Positions 9,493 through 21,189 of a DNA stretch of 64,000 bases are shown here, in pieces. The stretch spans positions 2,170,001 to 2,234,000 of the forward strand of contig CM065649.1 in the NCBI GenBank assembly GCA_033220425.1. The letters are read 5' to 3'. The translations under genes were made by a program, and so were the position numbers. How positions within the stretch are numbered: position 1 is the stretch's first letter; each line of letters opens with the position of its first letter. The notes under the pieces were generated by a model, which saw only the letters and a program-made list of their open reading frames with translations, ran no database searches and was not told where the DNA came from. The stretch comes from Lepraria neglecta (taxonomy: Eukaryota > Ascomycota > Lecanoromycetes > Lecanorales > Stereocaulaceae).

Positions 9493-12400
9493 ATGGAGAC
9501 ATTAAGCCCTTTGGATCCAGTGGATCCAAACATCTCGTCAAGGAAGCTCAGCGCTGGCTCACAAGGCTCGGATAAGCCCTTACCTCCGCCACTACAAACG
9601 TTGGCTCGCACGATGTCTGAAGCACCCATCTTGAACACGCCAACCAATGCGTCGGAATCTTCGCCTCACGCCTCAAGGCCTTCTTTGTCGGGCGCTCCTT
9701 CGTTCCAGAGACCGAAGAAGCGTGTCATGTGGAAAAATAGGGGGATCATCATCGCTCTCCCAATTGACAATGAGATTGGTAAATCGACCAGCAAAGAGAG
9801 TTATCTGAGTACGGAAGAGGCGGCCAAGCGTCTGGATGATTGGAAGAGCAAAGGATATGATACAAAGGGCTTTGTACTTGCTCCGGCGTCGTCTGATATG
9901 CCATTGATCTCCGAAGGCCAGAGCCGAGCCGTGCATCCTAATCCAGGAGACTACGAGCGGGAGCGCGCAGACCGTTCTTACAAAGTCAGCATTCCAGACC
10001 GGCGGGAATGGGAAGCATATGTCAATCAATTGAAAGAAGAGAAGCTACGTGCATTGGGTGTCAGCTTTGGCGACGAAGACCTTCCGAGGAAATCTCCAGC
10101 ACCATCCTTAATGAGCCGACAAGCTTCTTCGCAAAGCTCTGCTATGCTGACATCGCCTGCCCTGGCGCCTACATCAGGGCACCCAATGCCCTTCCCTCCG
10201 AACTTCCAGGGGCCTATGAACCCTCCCGGTCAAGTCGGCAAGCCTGGAGTATCCCACTTCCCAAGATACTCAATAGGCATGCCGTTTGGTGAAAAGCCTC
10301 TCTCGCCACCGAATCAGTTCCCGCAACCTTCTCAGTCCCCAGTTCCAGGGGCCTGGTCACCGCAACAATTCATGGGATCTCAGCCCGGGTCAAAAGTTGC
10401 TTCTCCGTTGGTTAACGGTGGATATATGCAAGCCTTGAACGATGCATTATCGCCGGCGCTGCCACCAGCACCGCCGTCAGTCCAAAATCCCACCGGCCCA
10501 ATGTCGAGTCTACAGGCGAGCTTCATGCGCCAGCAGCAAGCACAGCAGCAGCAGGCGCAGCAACAACAAGCCCAGCGGCAGCAGCAACAAATGCAACAGA
10601 TGCAACAGCAGCCACAGCAAATGCCGCAGGCAACTCTCCTGCCTGTCACTGGCAATTCACAAAACCAGGGAAGGAAGATGCAAGCGCCACCGTTTGGAAG
10701 TCAGCCTGAGATTGCATCTCCAACACCTCGCGGTCATCGTCAGAATCCGAGCGAGACACTGCAGAGAGAGGTAGACGAGGATGAGGCGTATTTAGAACGC
10801 TCTACGAGTCATGGGGAAGGAAAACCGAATGTGGACGCTGATAGCAGGGGGATTTCTCCCAACAACGACGCTGCCCCGGCAAAGGTTGTCGAAAGCATTT
10901 CCCAAAACGCCAAGGTGGATGCCTCTGATTTAGACACTAATCCAAGTCTCGCTGGAACTCCAGACCATCAAGAAAATCGGACAGGCGGCCCACAAAATGG
11001 ACACATGTCCAGACTGTCCACCTCTTCCAAAGTGTCCAGCTCCAAGTTGAATGTGAATGCACCAGAGTTCAAGTTTGAACACAAGAAGGCGTTTGACCCA
11101 GCAGTACTTGCATTCTTGGGCAATCAGCAACCTCAAAACCAGCTTGCACCCCAGGCAGCTCCTGCGGCGTTCAATTTTAACCATTCAAGGAAGCCTTCGA
11201 GTGGACCTTCAGGTACTAAATTCAATGTTACGGCCCCTGTGTTCACACCTGCCAATGCACGGAAGAATCCGATCCCCTCTGGAGAGTTCAGCTTCTCGAC
11301 CTCAGGCCCCTCATTCAGACCTGACGCCCCAGTGTTCCAACCGAGTGGCTCTAAATCTGCTGCTGCTGGCGATATATCCGATAAGGAGAATCCTATTGAT
11401 GCTGTCAAGAAGATTTTCGGGGACATCAAGTTCTACGAGGTCATTAAGCCTGCAAAGAAATCAAGAGCCCTCCCTATCATTAGGCCAGGCGACAGCTCGG
11501 AGGATCCAGGGAAGAGCGCCGCAGAAACGGATGGTCAAGAGGATGAATCAGGACGCATTACTCAGGCAGATGGCCGGCAAAAGAGGATGAGACGTGATAC
11601 TGACGATGGTGATCAAGTACACCTCTTTGCGTCACCGAATCAGACGCCATCGGTGGAAGATGGGTTCGACGATAGAGCTGCTTACTTTAGCAGAACGCCA
11701 TCACCCACGTCAGCTGAGAATACGGTGAATGTTGCTAACGAGCTCTTGCAAGAAGTCCTCGATGACATGTCTGCTACAGAAGCTTCGGAGCTGATGAAGG
11801 ACGACGAGTCTGTGGATACAAATGGCAAAGCCTTCGAGCCCCATGCCTTCCATGACATCGACGAAGCTGCAAGTTTCAATGCAGCGCGACCACCAGGAGC
11901 TTCGCACGAGAAGAGCCCCAACATGCTGGATCCAACTCCTGATGAAATTGCTGAAGCTACGAAGGAGTTTTTGGACTGGGCTCCTCAGTACCGCACTGCA
12001 TTCGACCAAGCTATAGAACGTCGCATCTCTGGCTCAAGGTCCCCTCGCTTGCCTGAAAATCATGAAAAGCGGCCTTCGAACCACACTCACCACGCAGATG
12101 GAATTGATCGTAGAGATCATGCCAGGCAAGATATTATGAATGGTGTGAGATATGTGGAGGCACCAGAGCCATCATACCACGAGATCGATGCGATCATGAA
12201 ACACCTCAATCGTGACGACTCAGACCTAGGCATTGAGCGACGGCCTAGTCCATATAGGCGCCGAAGCCCCAGTATAATAAGCCCGATACGGTCTCCTGCT
12301 CCCGATCTCCTAGACACATCAAGGTCTCGTCAATTGCTGCCGCCTACCAACATTAGAAGCGATGCGCCTTCGCCGAGTCCAAATCGCCTGCACGGGACTT

Positions 12401-15276
12401 TCCAGTACCTGCCACCAACTGATACTGAGAGTGTCAGTACATCTGTTCGCGAAATGGTAGCGCGAAATGCGCGTGACAGCCCATCATATCGGCCTTCTAA
12501 GACCTCGCCTCCTGTCCACCGGCTGAACAGTCCTGGCAGTACGCCTCCAAGCGACTGGGATGACGCGATCTCCGACGTCGATGAAGCCAAGTTTCGATCA
12601 AGGACCGGTTTCTTCGACAATCGTGTCAACGATCTTGTTGGAGATATCGTCCAACAGCGGTTGGGGCCATTGGAGAAGACGCTATCCAGCATTCAGGAAT
12701 CTTTGACCACTCTTTCAGGCAGGTCGACGAGCAGAAGGCCACGCAGCTCAGGCAAGTTGGAGGTCGAGCACAGTGACGCGGATGATGAAGACGAAACGGA
12801 TGACCTTAGACCTTCTTCAAGGATGAAGTCTCCGCTCAGAGATCGCAAGTACGACCAGCTCAAGTCTACTCTCAATGAAATTACTGCAGCACAGCAGAAC
12901 TTTGCGCCAGCCAGCCAACTCGCTGAAGTCATGGATGCAGTCAAGGATCTCAAAGCATCGATTCCGCAAGTTCCAGCCGCTCCTGCCCAGTCTGAGGATG
13001 TCAGGGCTATCATTGAAGACGCTATAGGCAGGCAAGGGCGTGGCAAATCCGGACCTGTAAGGGAGAGCACCCAAGCGGCCACGATTGAAAAGAACCAGCT
13101 ACAGATAGCAGGTCTAGAAAGTATGCTCAAGGCTGCAGAAGCTCGAGCCGACGATGAATTACAAGCTCGAAGATCAACTGAAGATGCTCTAGCAGACAAT
13201 CAACGACTCCTCCGGCAAGCACTGCAGGAAGCTGCTCAGCAACGCGAGTCAGCAGAAGCCACGGAGCGCAGCCTCCAGGAGTATCACGAGGAACGACACC
13301 ATGTGATCCAGCGTACTGCCATGCTTGAGGGCTCTCAGGAAAGCCTGGAGAAGAATATTTCCGATCTGTCGGACAAGAATGCAGCCTTGGAAGATACTTT
13401 GGCGGAGTATAGATTGTCAAGCGACCAGTGGCGCTCAGAGATTGACGATGCAAGACACGAGAACAAGGATCTCAGAAGGAACATCGAATCTTTGAAGGCT
13501 GAGCTTCATGAGAATGTTCAAGGTCGCCAGGCGCTCCGAAACAAATTTGATCAGTTGCAAGAGGACATGATCAAATCGTCACAGGAGATGGCCTTGGACA
13601 AGTCCAGGTGGCGCGGCAAGGAGGAAGAGCATAATGCCAGATTGGAAATGCTCGGTGCACGTCTTGAAGCTGAGGCACGGACTAGGGAGAGACTAGAACT
13701 TGAGATCGAGAGACTCGAGGCGCAAGAGAAGGAAGCTATGAAGGCTCGCTTTATGGTAGAGCAGGCGCAGAAAGCCAATGTACAGCTTGAGACTATGATC
13801 GCGCAGCTCAGGACTGAGTGCCATGAGTATCAGAGGGCTGCCGCTCGTTTTGAGCGCGAATTCCATGATGCTAGAGAGGCTGGTAAAGTCGAGGTCCAGT
13901 GCACACGGGCGACGATGGAAAGTGATATCGAAGCTGCCAACAACCAGGTCAGCGTCGTGCGTGCTGAACTCGAGAATGTCATCGCTGGACTCCAAACGCA
14001 AATCGAGACTACAACAGCCGATGCGGACTATGCCAAGGCCCGTCATGAGGTTCTACTTGAGGAAGCATCCGAGTCTCGAAATACTGCACTTCAAGAAGCT
14101 CAAGATGCAAGAGAAGCCGCCCTGCAAGAGCACTATCGCTTCCATGAGCGGACGCTTGGAGAAATGAAAGCTGAGCACGAACGTGCATTGAACCATGCCC
14201 TCGAGGACAAGGAACGATCAGAGACCTATTTCGGCAACCGTCTGAACCTGGCAGACGAGAAGGTTGTCCATTACCAGGACAGAGTCGCTCTCCTTGAAGA
14301 CAAACTTCAGATCGCCAAAACGGCTGCCCAGACCGCCGTGCAGGCTGCTCAAGCCAAAAAGGCATCGAGCCCGGTCTCAACTCGCACCCAACACTTCGCC
14401 AGCGCCTCCAGCATACCGGAAAAGATCTCTCCACAAGCCCTTCGCGAATCAATCATGGTCCTTCAAGAGCAACTCCAGGAGCGCGAGACCCACATCGAAC
14501 AACTCGAATCCGAACTCTCAGCTGCAGATACCACCGCCCCTGCCAAACTCAAGGAAGCCAACATCGAGATTACCTGGCTGCGTGAACTCCTCGGCGTACG
14601 CATCGATGACCTTGAAGATATCATCACCACCCTCTCTCAACCAGCCTACGACCGTGAAGCCGTGAAAGACGCTGCCATCCGTCTAAAGGCCAACCTACAA
14701 ATGGAACAGCAGGAGAAAGAGCGCGCTCTAGCCGGTGGCCAGACTTTCCCATCCTTAGCCAGTATCTCGAACCTCGCGTCATCTCCTAGAGCACTTCCGC
14801 TAGCTGCCGCCGCCGCATGGGGTAACTGGCGCAAGGGGCGAGAGCAAGGCCAGGGCTTTGGTAATCTGAGTGCTATTGCAAATGGGAGCGCCCATCAACA
14901 TCAGACGCCCTCGAAGTCTTCGCCACAGAGCTTCTTTGCTGGTCTCATGACGCCTCCAAGCACCGAAATGCGGTCTACGCCTCCACTCGCTGGAAACGAG
15001 AATAGGAGACCATCGTCGTCTTTGTCGTCAAGACAGCGCGCTGTCAGGGGTCCAACTACGCCGCGGCAGAGCATGAGTGGCGCTTTGAAGAACGAGCCGC
15101 CGAGAAAGGAGGATCCAGTGACACCGCCGCTGATGCGGAAAGCGAGCTACGATCTCGACGCCGCTGAGAGCGCAGGCTTCAGCGACTTTGGCGATGAAGG
15201 GGTTGAAGGGAGCCATATGGCTGGTGACGACGAGCCCTTTGGCCCGAAATTGGGTGGGATAGTTGGGGGAATATGA
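9493..15276 (+). CDS. Large coiled-coil protein of unknown function (1927 aa)
   Basis: Intronless frame; the first ATG is 9493 (METLSPLDP). I do not recognise a characterised family, although the N-terminal block looks like one conserved in filamentous ascomycetes. Layout: a low-complexity start; a conserved block near residues 75-215 with KKRVMWKNRGIIIALP and a charged stretch WEAYVNQLKEEKLRALGVSF; a Pro/Ser-rich region; a Gln-rich tract near 345-376; long acidic and Ser/Pro-rich disordered parts with many SP/TP sites; then a long heptad-rich coiled coil near 1195-1715, whose end is ELLGVRIDDLEDIITTLS; and a disordered tail. No membrane segment. Such a layout suggests a scaffold or tether, perhaps at septa, cortex or microtubules, but this is inference. 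It is convergent with the RtcB gene. Confidence 0.8.
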   Translation: METLSPLDPVDPNISSRKLSAGSQGSDKPLPPPLQTLARTMSEAPILNTPTNASESSPHASRPSLSGAPSFQRPKKRVMWKNRGIIIALPIDNEIGKSTSKESYLSTEEAAKRLDDWKSKGYDTKGFVLAPASSDMPLISEGQSRAVHPNPGDYERERADRSYKVSIPDRREWEAYVNQLKEEKLRALGVSFGDEDLPRKSPAPSLMSRQASSQSSAMLTSPALAPTSGHPMPFPPNFQGPMNPPGQVGKPGVSHFPRYSIGMPFGEKPLSPPNQFPQPSQSPVPGAWSPQQFMGSQPGSKVASPLVNGGYMQALNDALSPALPPAPPSVQNPTGPMSSLQASFMRQQQAQQQQAQQQQAQRQQQQMQQMQQQPQQMPQATLLPVTGNSQNQGRKMQAPPFGSQPEIASPTPRGHRQNPSETLQREVDEDEAYLERSTSHGEGKPNVDADSRGISPNNDAAPAKVVESISQNAKVDASDLDTNPSLAGTPDHQENRTGGPQNGHMSRLSTSSKVSSSKLNVNAPEFKFEHKKAFDPAVLAFLGNQQPQNQLAPQAAPAAFNFNHSRKPSSGPSGTKFNVTAPVFTPANARKNPIPSGEFSFSTSGPSFRPDAPVFQPSGSKSAAAGDISDKENPIDAVKKIFGDIKFYEVIKPAKKSRALPIIRPGDSSEDPGKSAAETDGQEDESGRITQADGRQKRMRRDTDDGDQVHLFASPNQTPSVEDGFDDRAAYFSRTPSPTSAENTVNVANELLQEVLDDMSATEASELMKDDESVDTNGKAFEPHAFHDIDEAASFNAARPPGASHEKSPNMLDPTPDEIAEATKEFLDWAPQYRTAFDQAIERRISGSRSPRLPENHEKRPSNHTHHADGIDRRDHARQDIMNGVRYVEAPEPSYHEIDAIMKHLNRDDSDLGIERRPSPYRRRSPSIISPIRSPAPDLLDTSRSRQLLPPTNIRSDAPSPSPNRLHGTFQYLPPTDTESVSTSVREMVARNARDSPSYRPSKTSPPVHRLNSPGSTPPSDWDDAISDVDEAKFRSRTGFFDNRVNDLVGDIVQQRLGPLEKTLSSIQESLTTLSGRSTSRRPRSSGKLEVEHSDADDEDETDDLRPSSRMKSPLRDRKYDQLKSTLNEITAAQQNFAPASQLAEVMDAVKDLKASIPQVPAAPAQSEDVRAIIEDAIGRQGRGKSGPVRESTQAATIEKNQLQIAGLESMLKAAEARADDELQARRSTEDALADNQRLLRQALQEAAQQRESAEATERSLQEYHEERHHVIQRTAMLEGSQESLEKNISDLSDKNAALEDTLAEYRLSSDQWRSEIDDARHENKDLRRNIESLKAELHENVQGRQALRNKFDQLQEDMIKSSQEMALDKSRWRGKEEEHNARLEMLGARLEAEARTRERLELEIERLEAQEKEAMKARFMVEQAQKANVQLETMIAQLRTECHEYQRAAARFEREFHDAREAGKVEVQCTRATMESDIEAANNQVSVVRAELENVIAGLQTQIETTTADADYAKARHEVLLEEASESRNTALQEAQDAREAALQEHYRFHERTLGEMKAEHERALNHALEDKERSETYFGNRLNLADEKVVHYQDRVALLEDKLQIAKTAAQTAVQAAQAKKASSPVSTRTQHFASASSIPEKISPQALRESIMVLQEQLQERETHIEQLESELSAADTTAPAKLKEANIEITWLRELLGVRIDDLEDIITTLSQPAYDREAVKDAAIRLKANLQMEQQEKERALAGGQTFPSLASISNLASSPRALPLAAAAAWGNWRKGREQGQGFGNLSAIANGSAHQHQTPSKSSPQSFFAGLMTPPSTEMRSTPPLAGNENRRPSSSLSSRQRAVRGPTTPRQSMSGALKNEPPRKEDPVTPPLMRKASYDLDAAESAGFSDFGDEGVEGSHMAGDDEPFGPKLGGIVGGI
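10529..10621 (+). repeat. CAG/CAA-rich repeat encoding polyglutamine
   Basis: About 93 bp of mixed CAG/CAA with GCG and ATG interruptions, encoding runs of Gln mixed with Ala and Met inside the 1927-residue protein. The mixture of CAG and CAA makes slippage less likely than in a pure repeat. Confidence 0.85.
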
Positions 15277-15943
15277 CAGACATAGCCCACGGACGGGCAA
15301 ACTTTCTTTTGTTAATTTACTACATGCATCGCGACTGGATATGGGGTTGGAGATACCAGACAGACTGATCTCTTTTCGATTCGTTATCAGATTGGACATT
15401 CTAGCGATATACCCTTTATAGTTTTCATTTGGGTTCCTAAGGGAGCCAGAGATTGATGCCCTCATAGGCTTGACGCCGTTAGATAGAGAGAGATAGCACA
15501 TATTCCACTCTAGATAATAATCTAGTTTTGTTCGAATTGACCAAGTCTGCCTCTATTTTGCCCTGTGCACTTTACAGATCGGCAAGTTTTCGGTGCATTA
15601 GAGCGGAGACTGGCAAATTCCATGCTCAACCGCACCTTGATACTAACGCACCGCCAGGTCCACAGCACGCCAGTGTCGACAATTCACCGTCTCAGCGACC
15701 GTTCATTTTAAAGCACTCCCAGCTCCACCGCCAGTGGCTATCGAAGTCTTTTTGCTCATATATCAGCTGGATTGACACTGTTGCAGCGCTAGCGAATCTT
15801 GAATTGGCATCTATTTTAAAACTATGCAGCGCAATTTCTGTAGATGGGAAGGCTAAAGGTCAACTGTTTTGCCCACAGCCCACTCTGCTGAGCCTTTACC
15901 CTTTCCTTTTCTGGGAATACTGAACCCCTCGATCCATGTATGC
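15277..15943. other. Intergenic, 3' ends of two convergent genes
   Basis: Contains the 3' untranslated regions of the 1927-aa gene and of the RtcB gene. I see no gene, RNA or repeat in it. Confidence 0.6.
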
Positions 15944-17791
15944 TCATTCCTTCCGCACTTTATACGAAACTCTCCCCCTACACCACCCCCAACTCTCACA
16001 GCACCCCTTCGCTACCAAATCCTCCCCAACATCCCAAACGTCCTTATAGGCCTCGGGCGCCTCCTCCCACACCAACTGCTTGTCCTCGCAAACAACCCAA
16101 CATCCCCCATGCACATCCCTCCCCTCTCCTCCCTTACCTCCCGCGATCTTGTTCCCCCGCTTATCAGCCTTGACAAAGTCGCCTCGTAGCAGGTCGTTGG
16201 CTTTGCCGGCATATTTCTCTGCTACATACGTAGCGGCTTTTGCGCGCGAAAGAGCGCGACCGGCACCGTGGGCAAGGGAGAGAGCGTTTGTCTGGCCGTA
16301 GGTATTGTGGGGTGTGAAGGTTGGGTGGAGGATTAGTGTTGGTGTTGCGCGGGAGCCCGGAAGGGGCAGGATGGTTAGGGGTTTGCTTGAGCTTGGGTTG
16401 TGGGTTGGAGCGGCGCCTTTGCGGTGGATGTAGAATTTTTCGAGTGGTAGTTCGTCAGAAATGTTGAATTTCTGAGCGGTGAGAGCAGGCAATGCGGCAG
16501 TGTCCGAGTGTGGCTGGTCGCCATTGTTGGCTTTTTGAGTGCTTGAATCTGGTAAAGTGGCGGAATCTGAGGGCAAGAGCCAGCCTTCATACGCCGATTG
16601 AGCAGGCGGCCAAGTCGTAATCTCAACATTGTTATGCCAGATATCAACCACCCTCCTGCTCTGCACATCTCTCCTCGCCTGGCGAATGTGATCTGCCGAC
16701 AGAGAACTTCCCAAAGGGATGCCACTATTAAGACCAAGATCCCACGATCCTGGCTCAAGGCAGGCTAAGAACCTTAGAGCGATCAAATCCCGGTTTCCGG
16801 ATGCCCACGCACAGGCACGATCGTGGGCATCGAGGTATTCTTTAGCTGTTGAGTCGTCGTCGCGGATACTGTCGTGGCCTCCCTCTTTGGTGAAGGCCTT
16901 GAGGATGTGAGAACCGTAGCCTCGAGAGCCTGAGTGGACTAGTAGAACCACCTCATCCTCGTACAGCTCATGTTGAGCATCCTCCCTGCCGCTAGTTGGA
17001 TTGCCCATCGACGATTCCTCAACGACCTGCAATTCAGCAAAATGATTTCCAGCACCCACAGTACCGAGACTAGCATCCCACTGCTCACCAGCACTACAAC
17101 TTCCCTTTCCCTCCTCATCACCAAGCCAAACCTCTCGATCCTCCTGCCTCCGCCAAGCACCCTCCAACCCACGCAATTTTTCGGCAATCTTCCTCCCCTT
17201 ATCACCCTCAACCTGTGATCTAGACAGCCGAGTCTTATACCATGCCATACCACATCCGATGTCACCACCAATAAGAGGCGGATGTAGCCATCCTTTAGAT
17301 ACGAATACTGCTCCGATTGGGAATTTGGTGCCTGGGTGGAGATCTGGTTGGCCGACAGCATGGACGATACCGGGAAGGGCTCGGGCTGTAGTTTCTAATT
17401 GGGTGATTGAGAGAGTGTCGACGAAGGCATTATCTGCCAGCAGCTCGATCGAGCAGTCTGGGTTTGCGTCGGCATGCTGTCCTCCTTGTCCGGGTTTGGA
17501 AGGGTCGTCTTCTGTCCTTGAGCCTACGTACCCTTCTCCAGTAGATACTAACAAGACGACATCGTCTTTGAGTACGTCTTCCCAATCCTTCTGAGTCGTC
17601 AACTCCCGCCCGCCATGGACGAATATCCGGGAAGCCTTCTTCAATCGTAGTTTTGACTGAGCTGTCTTGATAACGAGAGAATAGCAAGACGAGGAAGGAT
17701 TCGGGTCAAAGGACGTAGAAGACGGTATAAGGAGAGGTGCTTTCTGAGACTGCTTGGTATTCGAAGCAACTGTAACGCGCGTGGCTGGCAT
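15944..17791 (-). CDS. rtcB: RtcB-type 3'-phosphate RNA ligase with N-terminal extension
   Basis: Homologue of RtcB, which joins RNA 2',3'-cyclic phosphate or 3'-phosphate ends to 5'-OH ends using GTP and Mn2+; in animals and archaea it seals tRNA halves. Start chosen at ATG 17791 (MPATRV, 615 aa, no intron); the frame upstream has no other ATG. Active-site blocks are all present: GGDIGCG (metal Cys), GAGNHF (His), HSGSRGYG (His), HRKGAAP (His) and LSLAHGAGR (the guanylylated His), plus AVGQPDLHPG. It is longer than bacterial RtcB (about 400 aa). Residues about 25-95 form a separate block (LRLKKASRIFVHGGREL, DDVVLLVSTGEGYVG) that resembles half of a doublecortin-type beta-grasp fold, and there are charged inserts. 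Most fungi splice tRNA with the unrelated Trl1 ligase, so the role here is open: RNA repair, stress or a backup ligase. Family call is firm. Confidence 0.9.
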   Translation of the reverse strand: MPATRVTVASNTKQSQKAPLLIPSSTSFDPNPSSSCYSLVIKTAQSKLRLKKASRIFVHGGRELTTQKDWEDVLKDDVVLLVSTGEGYVGSRTEDDPSKPGQGGQHADANPDCSIELLADNAFVDTLSITQLETTARALPGIVHAVGQPDLHPGTKFPIGAVFVSKGWLHPPLIGGDIGCGMAWYKTRLSRSQVEGDKGRKIAEKLRGLEGAWRRQEDREVWLGDEEGKGSCSAGEQWDASLGTVGAGNHFAELQVVEESSMGNPTSGREDAQHELYEDEVVLLVHSGSRGYGSHILKAFTKEGGHDSIRDDDSTAKEYLDAHDRACAWASGNRDLIALRFLACLEPGSWDLGLNSGIPLGSSLSADHIRQARRDVQSRRVVDIWHNNVEITTWPPAQSAYEGWLLPSDSATLPDSSTQKANNGDQPHSDTAALPALTAQKFNISDELPLEKFYIHRKGAAPTHNPSSSKPLTILPLPGSRATPTLILHPTFTPHNTYGQTNALSLAHGAGRALSRAKAATYVAEKYAGKANDLLRGDFVKADKRGNKIAGGKGGEGRDVHGGCWVVCEDKQLVWEEAPEAYKDVWDVGEDLVAKGCCESWGWCRGRVSYKVRKE

Positions 17792-18678
17792 AATGATAAT
17801 GCAATTATGCGTTTGCGGAGCAGAAATCAGAGTGAAGTGTGAAGTGAGAAGTTGTACGAGACTCAAGCGTGGTGCAAAACAAAGAGATGGCAAGGGGCGA
17901 ACAATGTTGAAGAAACTTGGGGAGAAGTTGAACAAAGAAAGAATGATGCGGCTGTGAGTTTTATAGGCTCTGAGTCATTTACAAGGACGCAAACCGTATT
18001 GTGTTGGACATTTGTATCATTGGTGAGCTCGGAAAAACGCTTCTATGACCTATTGGGAGCGTCGAATCACTACATCGGTACTCAATTCAGTGGGTGGATG
18101 ATGGTAAAGTGAAGGCAGTTCTGTGGGCGTTGGATGGTTCCATGCTTGGCGAAAAGCCAGAGTTCTACGATGCGACCTTATTCTTCATTAAATCAGGCTT
18201 TGTGGGCTAGGCTTGGAGACAAGCTTGGGATGTTACGGTAGATAGGCGGTCGTTGTATGCTACTTCTACAAAGGCCCTTGACCTCGTTCAATGAGCATTT
18301 GTGCACTACATTGCGAGATTTCAAAGGCAGTAGTCACGCATGATGTATGGCATGATGTAAGATAGACCATCTTCGAGAATACAAATCTAGCATTGCATAA
18401 ACACCCATCACTCAGCATCCATCATTTTAGAAGAGGCGCCAGCACGAGAGCGCATAAGGAAAAGGTTTGTTGGAAGCTAGTCCAGCAAGGCAAGTATTTT
18501 GGACCAAGCATCATCATAGCACTGACGCACTATCGCTTATGCTTAATGCTAGACGACCCCCTGCAGCACTTCGATTGAAGACATTTCGAGACCATGACCA
18601 CGAGATACTCTGGGGAGAAAGGAGAGTTGAAGGTGTTCAGTAGATGCCGGTGGTATTTTGAGACTTGGGTTGATCCAC
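17792..18678. other. Intergenic between the RtcB promoter and the ARF1 3' end
   Basis: Holds the RtcB promoter and 5' leader and the ARF1 3' UTR. No further gene, RNA or repeat seen. Confidence 0.55.
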
Positions 18679-20326
<1,648 letters not shown>

Positions 20327-21189
20327 TCACAGGAAGAAAGCGACGAGACCGGCAGCAATAGCACCCATGCTGACAAATGTCGTGGTGCCAGCACCAGTGA
20401 AAACTGCTGGGGTAGGGCTTGTTGGGGAAGTGGTAGAGTTGGTGGTGTTGCCACGAGAGCCGCTGCTGAGAACAAAGTTGGCACAGGTAAGCCTTGTAGT
20501 GTTGCTCGTGTGGATGTTGATGGAGCGGTTGCCAAGAAAGCTGCCGAGACCGAACTCAGTCGAAACATAGAGGTCGACGTAGCTGGAGACAGTCAGTTAG
20601 CGGAGCAATTCAAGACAGGCTTTTGGAGAGACCTACGCAGCGTTGAATACGCTGACAGTGATGTTGCCGTGCTTGCCTGTCAGATCACCAACCTGGCAGG
20701 TTTCTGGCTGAGTGGGATCGCAAGGTGGGATTTCGCCACGAATGAAGGGGTCGAGATGGCCAAGCGTAGCAGTGCAGTTGCCATCAGCAGGGACTGGCTG
20801 GTCATGGATGTGGTACACTGTTATAAGCAAGTTAGAAAGGTGCTTGAAGAAGATGGGCTGTCATGGTTCAATGACTTACGGAAAGGGCCAAGAGATGCAT
20901 CAGGGAAGCCGGTGAGAGACACTTGAATGGCAACACCAGTACCATTAGAGTTGGTTGTGGCCTTGACAAAGCCACGAACGCCGGTGGTGGGGCTATCAGG
21001 CAGTGTAGCGCTGTAGCTGACACCAAGTGGGTTGTTGGTTGTGATGGCAGCATTGCCGAGCTTGCCTGTGATGCCTGGAATGACTGGTCCATCGTATATT
21101 GGGGAGCCTTCGATGAGGATGGCGCCTGGTGCCTGGGCGTTGACGAGTGCAAGGCCCGAGAGGGCTGCGAGGGCGATAGCGGAATGCAT
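20327..21189 (-). CDS. GPI-anchored Cu-only superoxide dismutase-like protein
   Basis: Cell-surface protein related to the fungal SOD4/SOD5 group, which destroys extracellular superoxide using copper without a zinc site. Exons 20880-21189, 20637-20817, 20327-20582 (introns 62 and 54 nt), 248 aa. Features in order: signal peptide (MHSAIALAALSGLALVNA); SOD-like fold; YHIHD giving the HxH copper pair; GHLDP as a third His; paired cysteines in the loop (DGNCTATLGHLDP, PPCDPTQPETCQVGD); RSINIHTSNTTRLTCANF with the fourth candidate His and a last Cys; then a Ser/Thr/Asn-rich stalk; and a hydrophobic C-terminus (AIAAGLVAFFL) preceded by a small-residue site, as for GPI attachment. It probably protects the wall from oxidants during host contact or competition. 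Enzymatic activity is inferred from the His set; a purely structural role is possible. Confidence 0.85.
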
